DNA of 41,090 bases from a virus: the IMG/VR virus record IMGVR_UViG_3300010400_000016, positions 1 through 41,090 of that record. The stretch is one strand, 5' to 3'. The position numbers and the translations under genes were made by a program. A model generated the notes under the pieces. It had not been told where the DNA came from and did no database searches. It saw only the letters and a list, made by a program, of their open reading frames with translations. Each line of letters starts with the position of its first letter. Position 1 is the stretch's first letter. Below are positions 5,713 through 11,419 of this stretch, one piece after another.

Positions 5713-5918
5713 CCAACACGCTCACCCCTGACGAACGCGCGAAGCTCCTCGCGTACTACGAACGCATCCTCGCGACTGGAACGTCGAAGGACCGGCAGCA
5801 GCGCGCGCGGAACATGATCGCGAAACTCCGGGCGGATGATCGGCCCACCCGTGCGGCGGATGCGAGGCCTAAAGGATCGGCGAACCCGAGCGGGGGAGAT
5901 CGCGGGAGATCGTCGTGA
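5709..5918 (+). CDS. Small helical protein with repeat-derived tail
   Basis: A 69-aa protein starting by ATGA overlap. Residues 1-42 are charged and helical (DERAKLLAYYERILATG, then RARNMIAKLR). The last ~27 residues are encoded by copy 2 of the 79-bp repeat also found at the end of the gene at 3039-3293. The next gene starts at the GTGA overlapping its stop. Function unknown. Confidence 0.65.
   Translation: MTNTLTPDERAKLLAYYERILATGTSKDRQQRARNMIAKLRADDRPTRAADARPKGSANPSGGDRGRSS
5828..5906 (+). repeat. 79-bp imperfect repeat, copy 2
   Basis: Same length as 3212-3290, with identical first 17 and last 15 bases and a diverged centre. It also places GGGGGAG ahead of a GTG start (5915). Confidence 0.8.
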
Positions 5919-6094
5919 TTGTTCTGCCCGTCCGCGTCTCCTTGAAGTACGGCTGTGCCGCCCTCATCCTCACCAGTGAGGAGGATCGCCCGCCGTACGT
6001 GCCGCCGCCCCTCCCGCCCGTGGTGCACCCGCCGCATCGACCTGGCTGTCCGTGTCACAAATGTGTGCCGCCGCCGGATGGGAGGTTGTGGTGA
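5915..6094 (+). CDS. 59-aa Pro/Cys-rich mini-protein
   Basis: Starts at a GTGA overlap with the previous stop. After a short beta-like segment (IVLPVRVSLKYGCAALIL) comes a proline-rich region, then CPCHKC near residues 45-50. This is a compact cysteine/histidine cluster likely to bind a metal. The in-operon coupling supports it; the role is unknown. Confidence 0.55.
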   Translation: MIVLPVRVSLKYGCAALILTSEEDRPPYVPPPLPPVVHPPHRPGCPCHKCVPPPDGRLW

Positions 6095-6128
6095 GCGGTT
6101 TCACGTGGAACGTGGACATCTGGACGTC

Positions 6129-7199
6129 ATGGCCCTAGACATGGACAGCGGCGCGCCCGAGTGGTTGACGAAGGCGGAGGCGGCCAAACGTCTCGGCCGC
6201 TCGCCGAAGACGGTCCAGCGACTGGCGCACTCGCATCAGATTACCTGGCGGCCCTGTGCGAACGGCGGGAACGGGGTCGAGTACAACCGTGCGGACATCG
6301 ATCGGATTGCGCAGGAGCGGCCGCGGGGCGTCTCGCCGGTCGTTTTAACGGCAGGTCCGCCCTCGAACGGCAACGGGCACCAGGCCGGCCAGGCGATCGC
6401 CGTCGCGTCACCTCCGCGTGAGGACCTGGACGGCGTGCCGGCGTCGGTAACCGCGGCGGTCCTCGCGATCGCCTCGCGCGTCGCCGTGTCCATGTCCACG
6501 ATGTCCACAGTGTCCAGTGGGCAGTATCTGACGCTGGCCGAGGCGTCGGCCGAGAAGGGGCTCTCGCAGGCGTATCTGCGGCGGCAGATCGTCGCCGGCA
6601 CGCTTCCGGCGGTGCGCGATCGAGGCTGGAGAATTCGTCGACGGAGACCTGGAGATCCTATGACCGCGCCGAAGCCCTCCGCGATGGCCGAGTTGAAGAT
6701 CGCCGCGACGGCGCTCGCCCACGACCTGATGAAGCCCCCGGACGCCTCCTTTGAAGAGCGGGCACGCTGTCGTCAGCGCACAAAGAACCTCCTGAACTCC
6801 AGGCGCCTCGTCCGACAACCGTGCGAGCGCTGCGGCGCCGAACCGGTGCAGGCACACCACGAGAACTATCAGCGCCCCGACCGTGTGCGGTGGGTCTGTC
6901 GCCGCTGTCACGACGCGGTGCATCATCGCGGCGCCGTGCTCCCAGCCAAACTCCCGGAGAACCCGACCCACGACGAATTTTGCCGATGGGTGGTCGTGGT
7001 CGGACTGGAAGCCGTGGTGTTGCTGCCGGAACGGCGGCCGACGCCGCAGCCGCCGAAGCCCTACCTCACCGTCGACGAAGCCGCGGCCTACACCGGGCTC
7101 AGTCAGGCCTTTCTCAAGCGCATGATCAAGTTGGGGACCTTGTCGGCGATCAAGGACCGGGGCTGGAAGATTCGGCGGAAGGACCTGGAGGCGCTCTGA
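6129..7199 (+). CDS. Triple-HTH / CxxC-HH zinc-finger protein, apparently a one-base fusion of two genes
   Basis: Read as it stands, this is a 356-aa protein. An N-terminal HTH (TKAEAAKRLGRSPKTVQRLA) is followed by a linker and a second HTH (YLTLAEASAEKGLSQAYLRR with a basic wing). Next comes an HNH-like zinc module (CERCGAEPVQAHHENY, then WVCRRCHDAVHH), and then a third HTH (YLTVDEAAAYTGLSQAFLKR) ending KDLEAL. The second and third HTHs are close paralogues of the excisionase/HTH_17 type. In the +1 frame the second HTH would end D-L-E-I-L-stop (6646-6663), with an ATGA overlap to a start at 6660. That is how the other genes here join. One extra base near 6645 therefore seems to have fused two genes. 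ATG 6129 is the chosen start. Confidence 0.6.
   Translation: MALDMDSGAPEWLTKAEAAKRLGRSPKTVQRLAHSHQITWRPCANGGNGVEYNRADIDRIAQERPRGVSPVVLTAGPPSNGNGHQAGQAIAVASPPREDLDGVPASVTAAVLAIASRVAVSMSTMSTVSSGQYLTLAEASAEKGLSQAYLRRQIVAGTLPAVRDRGWRIRRRRPGDPMTAPKPSAMAELKIAATALAHDLMKPPDASFEERARCRQRTKNLLNSRRLVRQPCERCGAEPVQAHHENYQRPDRVRWVCRRCHDAVHHRGAVLPAKLPENPTHDEFCRWVVVVGLEAVVLLPERRPTPQPPKPYLTVDEAAAYTGLSQAFLKRMIKLGTLSAIKDRGWKIRRKDLEAL
6660..7199 (+). CDS. Alternative reading: separate zinc-finger/HTH protein
   Basis: If the base near 6645 is an insertion or sequencing error, the downstream gene starts here. The ATG at 6660 has GGAG at 6651-6654 as Shine-Dalgarno and overlaps the +1-frame TGA as ATGA. It would encode 179 aa: a helical N-terminus, a CxxC...HH...CxxCH module resembling small HNH-type phage proteins, and a C-terminal HTH_17 domain. 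Even in the fused reading, the internal ribosome binding site may produce this shorter protein. Confidence 0.5.
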   Translation: MTAPKPSAMAELKIAATALAHDLMKPPDASFEERARCRQRTKNLLNSRRLVRQPCERCGAEPVQAHHENYQRPDRVRWVCRRCHDAVHHRGAVLPAKLPENPTHDEFCRWVVVVGLEAVVLLPERRPTPQPPKPYLTVDEAAAYTGLSQAFLKRMIKLGTLSAIKDRGWKIRRKDLEAL

Positions 7200-7201
7200 A
7201 A

Positions 7202-7489
7202 TTGAAAGAAATCAACAAAACGTTGAAAACAAACAACAACGCGTTGACGCGATCTTGGCGCCCCGCACACCCGTTGGTTGCCGGAGACCTCGCACCGACC
7301 ATCACGGTGGATCGGGCATCCTCCCGGCACGAAGAGCGCGCGTACCCCATCTCGCCGTGGTGCATCAACTGCTTCGCGCCGCTCGTGCGAGACACGGTCC
7401 ATTACTACTACGGCGCGCACGACGTCGGCCCGTTCTGTGAAGCGTGCGACCGGCTGATCAAAGTTCACACGGGGTTTCTGACGCGATGA
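7202..7489 (+). CDS. Small CxxC...CxxC protein
   Basis: Up to 95 aa from a TTG at 7202, which has GGAGG at 7187-7191 within the previous gene. A GTG at 7307 would give 60 aa and is an equal candidate, because codons 7202-7300 are unusually A-rich and carry repeat copy A. The well-coded part has CINC and CEAC pairs about 30 residues apart (a likely zinc ribbon) around VRDTVHYYYGAHDVGPF. It ends by ATGA overlap with the next gene. Function unknown. Confidence 0.55.
   Translation: MKEINKTLKTNNNALTRSWRPAHPLVAGDLAPTITVDRASSRHEERAYPISPWCINCFAPLVRDTVHYYYGAHDVGPFCEACDRLIKVHTGFLTR
7281..7336 (+). repeat. Dispersed repeat family, copy A
   Basis: Shares GGAGACCTCGCA and TCGGGCATCCTC at identical spacing with copy B (8611). 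It shares CCGGAGACCTCGC, CGGTGGATC and ACGAAGAG with copy D (complement of 9015-9074). Confidence 0.7.
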
Positions 7490-7713
7490 AGTTCCCCAAG
7501 CTCGGCCCGACCGGCAAGTTCCCGTACGGCCACGCCGACGCGACCGACGAAGGCGAGCTGCGGATGGGCCTCGCGACCGATCACGCCAACGGGATCGTCC
7601 GGCTCCACTTCGGCAAGCCGATCGCGTGGGTGGGGTTGCCCGCCGCGCACGCGCGCGCCGTCGGCCAGGCGCTGCTCGAGGCCGCCGAGGATCTCGAGAA
7701 ACGGAAAGCGTGA
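7486..7713 (+). CDS. Conserved-looking small phage protein
   Basis: A 75-aa protein starting at ATGA 7486. It has a Gly/Pro-rich N-terminus, a strand (GIVRLHFGKPIAWVGLP) and a C-terminal helix (ARAVGQALLEAAEDLEKR). This compact beta-alpha pattern recurs in many phage early regions as far as I recall, without known function. It is coupled (TGATG) to the next gene. Confidence 0.7.
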   Translation: MKFPKLGPTGKFPYGHADATDEGELRMGLATDHANGIVRLHFGKPIAWVGLPAAHARAVGQALLEAAEDLEKRKA

Positions 7714-8087
7714 TGAGCGGCCTGAGTGACTACGAGCGCACCAAGACGTTGCGTCGGGCGTTCGTGCTGCTGGCGTGGCTCCACCAGTGTCCGCGCACGT
7801 TGGCGTTTCTCGCGGAGCAGCTCGGCGTCTGTGCACGGACCGTGCGGCGGGATCTCTACACGTTGGAGCAGGCTGGCATTCCACTGATGACCGAGAAGGT
7901 GCCCGAACTGGTCGAGCGCCGCGGCATCCACGGGGACCGCATCCAGATGACGACGGCCTGGCGCGTGATACCGGGCGCCCGATGTCCGATCTGTCGACGT
8001 CGCGTGCTGCCGTCCGTGCATTCAGAGCCTGCGCGATCTACCCACACCGCCGACGCGGGGTCTCCGTCTCCACGTCACCGGGATTGA
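7713..8087 (+). CDS. HTH_11-type regulator
   Basis: A 124-aa protein whose residues ~14-60 form a winged HTH like those of DeoR/YafY regulators: FVLLAWLHQCPRTLAFLAEQ then LGVCARTVRRDLYTLEQAGI. A second part carries WRVIPGARCPICRRRV, a possible zinc knuckle. It is the last gene of the rightward early operon and overlaps the convergent gene at 8038-8310 by 50 bp, so the end of one gene is antisense to the other. It may control the switch to the leftward or late genes; that is inference from position. Confidence 0.75.
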   Translation: MSGLSDYERTKTLRRAFVLLAWLHQCPRTLAFLAEQLGVCARTVRRDLYTLEQAGIPLMTEKVPELVERRGIHGDRIQMTTAWRVIPGARCPICRRRVLPSVHSEPARSTHTADAGSPSPRHRD

Positions 8088-8310
8088 CCCTTCGCGCCAG
8101 AAGCATTTCGTCGTTGGTCTCCGTCGCGAGTTTGTACTGCTCGGCGTACCACCGGATCTGTCCTTCCAGCTGCACGTAGCGCGGGCTCATGCGCTTCCGG
8201 TCGTGCGTACTGCTCGGGCGTTCAGAGACCGGCAACGCCTGGATCACCTTCCACAGGCGCTGCACTTCGGCGAGCAACCGTTCCGCCTGCAGGCGGCGTG
8301 TGTAGTTCAC
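8038..8310 (-). CDS. Hypothetical helical protein
   Basis: A 90-aa, very basic, mostly helical protein (QAERLLAEVQRLWKVIQALP; YVQLEGQIRWYAEQYKLATE). It is the last gene of the leftward block, starting by ATGA overlap with the upstream gene and converging on 8087. No family recognised. Confidence 0.65.
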   Translation of the reverse strand: MNYTRRLQAERLLAEVQRLWKVIQALPVSERPSSTHDRKRMSPRYVQLEGQIRWYAEQYKLATETNDEMLLARRVNPGDVETETPRRRCG

Positions 8311-8534
8311 GGCACACTCGCGACTTCCACCGTGGCCTGCTCGATCTGCTGACGGAATTCAGGAGAGGCCAGGATCCACCGTCCGATCCACTCCGCACGG
8401 GTCTCTGAAGGATCGCGCCAGAACGTCACACAGCCGGAGCCGCGGACTTCGATCAGGCGACCGGGTAAGCGCACGAGTCGGATGGCATGTTCTTCATCCT
8501 GGTCCTCGAAGGGGAGGCGCTGCGCTTTGGCCAT
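8307..8534 (-). CDS. Hypothetical protein
   Basis: A 75-aa protein (EEHAIRLVRLPGRLIEVRGS, then WIGRWILASPEFRQQIEQAT), mixed beta/alpha. The ATG at 8534 is chosen over an upstream start at 8633, whose extra 33 residues are low-complexity. A GAGG lies about 13 nt upstream. It is coupled to the following gene by ATGA. Function unknown. Confidence 0.6.
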   Translation of the reverse strand: MAKAQRLPFEDQDEEHAIRLVRLPGRLIEVRGSGCVTFWRDPSETRAEWIGRWILASPEFRQQIEQATVEVASVP

Positions 8535-8666
8535 GCGGCGGGAGTACCTCGGAGCCAGTAGAACACGATCCTCTCCAGCGATCGCCTCCCCCCGCAGGGA
8601 GCGCGGAGGCGGAGACCTCGCAGCGGCGATCACGAGGACTCGGGCATCCTCAAGAACGACGGACGG
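8535..8666. other. Intergenic gap holding repeat copy B
   Basis: 132 bp between two leftward genes, without a convincing ORF. It contains repeat-family copy B (8611-8659) in plus orientation, opposite to the genes around it. Confidence 0.5.
8611..8659 (+). repeat. Dispersed repeat family, copy B
   Basis: Aligned to copy A without gaps over 41 bp, with about 34 identities. It shares CATCCTCAAGAACG with copy C (20665-20678). It lies in a gap and is not followed by a plus-strand gene. Confidence 0.7.
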
Positions 8667-9014
8667 TCAGACGAACAGCAGCGCGCGGACCGCGCAGTCC
8701 TTCGCTTCGAGCAGCTTACGCAGCGCGACGGTGCGTTCAGGATTGCGCGGCAGCGTCGTGACGATCCGGACGGCCAACGCGCAGAACGGCTGACTGACGG
8801 CCTGGAGCTTCTCGGGCAGGTGCTCGTACGAAAAGAACTGCATCAGCGGGTCGACGGGATCCTGCAGCGTCCCGGCGGCACTCGCGCGGAGCGTCTTGAT
8901 CTGAATTTCCTCGGCAGTCGGATGCGCGGCGTTCAATTGCTCGAACACCTCGCGCTTCGTTGCGGCTTCGACTTCTCCGAGAATGTGACCGTCGCGATCG
9001 AAGGCTTGTCCCAT
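8667..9014 (-). CDS. Candidate Acb2/Tad1-type anti-defence protein (signal-nucleotide sponge)
   Basis: A 115-aa protein with an excellent AGAGGAG Shine-Dalgarno before the ATG at 9014 (an ATG at 9110 would add 32 Arg-rich residues). Residues 1-45 form a beta/helix region (GHILGEVEAATKREVFEQLN). Residues ~57-112 match the helical-hairpin pattern I recall for the Acb2/Tad1 family: FFSYEHLPEKLQ, then a helix LAVRIVTTLP, then NPERTVALRKLLEAKDCAV. Known members bind and sequester cyclic oligonucleotides of CBASS, or the Thoeris signal, so effectors stay off. If the call is right, this protein protects the phage against host CBASS- or Thoeris-like immunity. It is not confirmed by any search. The same fold also occurs in phage proteins of unknown role. 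Confidence 0.6.
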   Translation of the reverse strand: MGQAFDRDGHILGEVEAATKREVFEQLNAAHPTAEEIQIKTLRASAAGTLQDPVDPLMQFFSYEHLPEKLQAVSQPFCALAVRIVTTLPRNPERTVALRKLLEAKDCAVRALLFV

Positions 9015-9074
9015 GTCTCTCCTCTTCGTTCCGAGATAGTGGATCCACCGGCGTCGCCGACGCGAGGTCTCCGG
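9015..9074 (-). repeat. Dispersed repeat family, copy D
   Basis: Reading the minus strand, CCGGAGACCTCGC, CGGTGGATC and ACGAAGAG follow the order seen in copy A. The copy ends in the Shine-Dalgarno AGAGGAG and the ATG (9014) of the Acb2-like gene. Confidence 0.65.
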
Positions 9075-9125
9075 CGGCCGATCGGCGTGCGGGACGTCGA
9101 GATCGCGCATGATCGTCGTCGTGTT

Positions 9126-9512
9126 CTACGGTCGGACCTTCGCACCCTTCGACGGCTTGACGGTGGCGAACTTCGACACCTCACCCTGCTGTGTGCTGGC
9201 CTTCAGAATCGTCGCGATGACCTTGCGCTCAACACCCGCCTTCGCCAACAACTCCGTCAGCAGTTCCGCGTTGATCGACACCTGCCCGTCGCGCTCATTG
9301 TGCTTGACGTCGTAGCCGAGACACGTCACCAGCTCGCCCTTCGTCAACCCGGCCTTGACGAGCAGCGCGTCGATGTCGCCCCGGATCGCCTTCTCGTCCT
9401 TCACGTGCTGGGCGACGGCGGAGATCACCGATTCCAGGCGCCGCTGTTTGCGCACCAGGGGCGGCAGGGCGTCGACGAGGACCGTGTAGGTGGCGTAGGT
9501 GCCGTCGGGCAT
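9126..9512 (-). CDS. Hypothetical leftward-block protein
   Basis: A 128-aa, mainly helical protein starting at an ATG (9512) that overlaps the previous stop. Features include ALPPLVRKQRRLESVISAVA, a two-helix centre (IDALLVKAGLTKGELVTCLG) and a Lys-rich end. The middle resembles a helix-turn-helix layout with a GLTKGEL turn, but no family is certain. A longer form from 9698 would add only Arg-rich residues coded antisense-like to nothing known, so it was rejected. Confidence 0.65.
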   Translation of the reverse strand: MPDGTYATYTVLVDALPPLVRKQRRLESVISAVAQHVKDEKAIRGDIDALLVKAGLTKGELVTCLGYDVKHNERDGQVSINAELLTELLAKAGVERKVIATILKASTQQGEVSKFATVKPSKGAKVRP

Positions 9513-9796
9513 CAGAACACCGGATCCTCGACCAGCTCGTAGGTCGCCGCGAAGATACTCGGCTTCACCGGGTAGAACTCGCCTTCGACGCCGCGCACGA
9601 TCCAGTCGCCGAGGTCCGCGCGATGGTCGCCTTCCAAGGTTCGAATGACGAGGTGACTGATGTCCTCGCCGCGGTCGCCGCGCGCGTAGAGGGAGCACCA
9701 GCGCGAGCCGGACCAGTCCGCGAGCCGCTGCGCGTTCTCACGGGTGAGCTGTTCGGCCTCGATCGCGACGGGCTTTTTTCGGTACGTCGCCATCAC
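9512..9796 (-). CDS. Widespread phage protein (RKKPVAIEAEQL family)
   Basis: A 94-aa protein of a family very common in phage and prophage genomes. It starts YRKKPVAIEAEQLTREN. Its C-terminal half contains LGDWIVRGVEGEFYPVKPSI followed by FAATYE, which I recognise as its signature. Members usually lie among early or accessory genes, and I know of no established function. ATGA coupling to the upstream HTH gene supports the start. Confidence 0.85.
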   Translation of the reverse strand: MMATYRKKPVAIEAEQLTRENAQRLADWSGSRWCSLYARGDRGEDISHLVIRTLEGDHRADLGDWIVRGVEGEFYPVKPSIFAATYELVEDPVF

Positions 9797-10068
9797 ACCC
9801 CTCCGTTCACCGCCCGCAGTTTCCGCGAGGCCTCGCTCAGCTCGCCGTCGATCCGCGATTCCGCGCGCGCGATCGCCACCCGCTGACTATCGATCCACCG
9901 CTGCAGGTCCGCTGCGTCGACGCGCCAGCGCTTGCCGAGACGAATCCCCGGCAGCAGGCCCTTACGCAGCAGCTCGCGCACGTATTCCTGCGACGAGGAC
10001 ACCCGGTGCGCGACCTGGGCAACCTCCAGGAGGTGGGGCACCGGCGGGAGAAACGGGTCGATCGGCAT
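9793..10068 (-). CDS. Excisionase-like HTH_17 protein
   Basis: A 91-aa DNA-binding protein. Residues ~13-58 fit the MerR/excisionase winged HTH: VAHRVSSSQEYVRELLRKGL, then PGIRLGKRWRVDAADLQRWI, followed by a helical tail. It could be an excisionase or a regulator of the leftward block, of which it is the first gene. It starts at ATG 10068 without a clear Shine-Dalgarno, so transcription may begin close to the start. Confidence 0.75.
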   Translation of the reverse strand: MPIDPFLPPVPHLLEVAQVAHRVSSSQEYVRELLRKGLLPGIRLGKRWRVDAADLQRWIDSQRVAIARAESRIDGELSEASRKLRAVNGGV

Positions 10069-10284
10069 CTCGGGCGTGTGCCGGACAGGATCGCACGGCT
10101 GTCCCGGCGGCGGACGACCCCCACATGCCAGTAGAGGCCCGTGCGTGCCATTAGACGCAATGGCTGAGGCGCCGCAGCGGTCGTACGGGCGGATGCTGAA
10201 AGCCTCTCGCGCGGCTTGGCCGGGACAGCGCCGGGCCGGAATATTCGTCGATCCGTGTCCCGATCATTCGAGGAGATCCCGCGT
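10069..10284. other. Divergent intergenic region between leftward block and late operon
   Basis: About 216 bp between divergent genes, so promoters for both directions are expected. No consensus -35/-10 pair was recognised. A 53-codon plus ORF from ATG 10159 and a minus ORF from 10153 exist, but their codon patterns are not convincing. Confidence 0.4.
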
Positions 10285-10479
10285 ATGCGGAGCCGTCCGT
10301 CGGTCTGGCGCACGGTGACGCGGTCGGTTTCGCCGCTGCGAGGGCTCCAGGGTGAGTGCCGGTCACCGGCGTCGAGATCGCGCCTGATCGTCGTCCGTCG
10401 TTTGCTGTTGGTGGACGGCTACGAACTCGCTGATGGCTGTTTGAGTCTCCGAGACGACGCCTGGGGCTGGGTCTACTGA
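10285..10479 (+). CDS. Small hypothetical protein leading the late operon
   Basis: A 64-aa protein with AGGAG at 10271-10275 nine bases before ATG 10285. The N-terminal half is Arg/Ser-rich; the C-terminal half (RRLLLVDGYELADGCLSLRD then DAWGWVY) is better defined. The TGA at 10477-10479 lies within the CTGA that may start the next gene. Alternatively a -1 shift at this point would fuse it to the next reading frame. Function unknown. Confidence 0.5.
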   Translation: MRSRPSVWRTVTRSVSPLRGLQGECRSPASRSRLIVVRRLLLVDGYELADGCLSLRDDAWGWVY

Positions 10480-10784
10480 TCCCCGATCACGGCACCCGGC
10501 GACGCTATCAACTCCACTGTCCCTGCGATCGCTGTCGTACGGCGAATACCCGATACAGCGCATCCTACCGTCACGCGATCGCCACGGGCCATCCGCCCCT
10601 CGGCGCGCATGTCGCCGGCCGGGAGGCGCTCGCGGTGGTCGCCGATCTGGTCGCCGACGGGTTCTCGCAAGCGGCGATCGCCACCGCGCTCGGGCACACC
10701 TGGCCCCGGCTGCAACTCTCGGGCGGCGTGACGTGGCGCACGCTCTTGCGGCTGCGGCGGCTGCGGCGGACCTGGACCACATGA
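10476..10784 (+). CDS. CxxCR small protein before terS, no conventional start codon
   Basis: A 102-codon frame with convincing content: DHGTRRRYQLHCPCDRCRTA matches a short HGTRxxY...CxCxxCR motif I recall from phage genomes. A helical region follows (LAVVADLVADGFSQAAIATA), ending at a TGA inside the ATGA of terS. The frame is open only from 10434 and has no ATG, GTG or TTG until about 10633, past the motif. A CTG at 10476 overlaps the previous TGA as CTGA, just like the ATGA junctions elsewhere, so CTG initiation or a -1 frameshift from the previous gene is likely. Possible role in packaging or regulation; unknown. Confidence 0.6.
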   Translation: MIPDHGTRRRYQLHCPCDRCRTANTRYSASYRHAIATGHPPLGAHVAGREALAVVADLVADGFSQAAIATALGHTWPRLQLSGGVTWRTLLRLRRLRRTWTT

Positions 10785-11419
10785 GCACAAAGAAACGAAA
10801 GGCGCATTCCGCGAAACGAACCGCCGCGCCTGCGACACGAACCCCCGAGCCACCCGAGACGATCGCCCCTGTTCCTGACACGATCAGCCCCTCGACACTC
10901 TCCGCGAAAGATCAGCGCTTCGTCGCCGAGTACTTGATCGACGGCAACGCCGCGGCCGCGGCCCGGCGCATCGGCTCGACCGCGAAGCGCGCCGATCAAC
11001 AGGGCTACGAGTACCTGAGCAAACCTGAGATCGCCGCGGCGGTGCAGGCCGGGCAAGCCGCGCAGCTCCTGAAGGCGGGCGTGACGAAAGAGCGGCTGCT
11101 CCAGGAGCTCGGCCGCCTCGCGCTGGTGAACGCGCGCGACTACTGGACGCCGGACGGCGACGCGAAACATCCGAACGACCTGACCGACGATCAGGGCGCG
11201 TGTCTCGCCGGCTTCGAAGTCCTGATCAAGAACGCCGCGGCGGGCGACGGCATCACCGACACGATCCACAAGTTCAAGCTGTGGGACAAGGTCCGCGCGA
11301 TCGAGTTGTACATGCGGCATTACGGGATGCTGGTGGACAAGGTGGAAGTGAAGGACGTGACGGCGGAGGCCCGGGTCGCACGGCTCGCGGCGGCACGGGA
11401 GCGCGTGGCGAAGAAATGA
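10781..11419 (+). CDS. terS: Terminase small subunit
   Basis: A 212-aa protein that recognises the packaging site and delivers DNA to TerL. After a Lys/Pro/Thr-rich N-terminal ~35 residues comes the Terminase_2 pattern: LSAKDQRFVAEYLIDGNAAA, then ARRIGSTAKRADQQGYEYLS, then a helical oligomerisation region and a tail (VARLAAARERVAKK). ATG 10781 is set by the ATGA overlap, and it is coupled in turn (ATGA 11416) to terL. The order terS-terL-portal-scaffold-coat is that of P22-like phages. Confidence 0.85.
   Translation: MSTKKRKAHSAKRTAAPATRTPEPPETIAPVPDTISPSTLSAKDQRFVAEYLIDGNAAAAARRIGSTAKRADQQGYEYLSKPEIAAAVQAGQAAQLLKAGVTKERLLQELGRLALVNARDYWTPDGDAKHPNDLTDDQGACLAGFEVLIKNAAAGDGITDTIHKFKLWDKVRAIELYMRHYGMLVDKVEVKDVTAEARVARLAAARERVAKK

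Noticed and set aside
6487-6516. Four TGTCCA repeats (6487, 6493, 6502, 6511) as protein-binding sites
   Set aside because: They encode a Met/Ser/Thr linker, the period is short and irregular, and no regulator is linked; chance or slippage is adequate.
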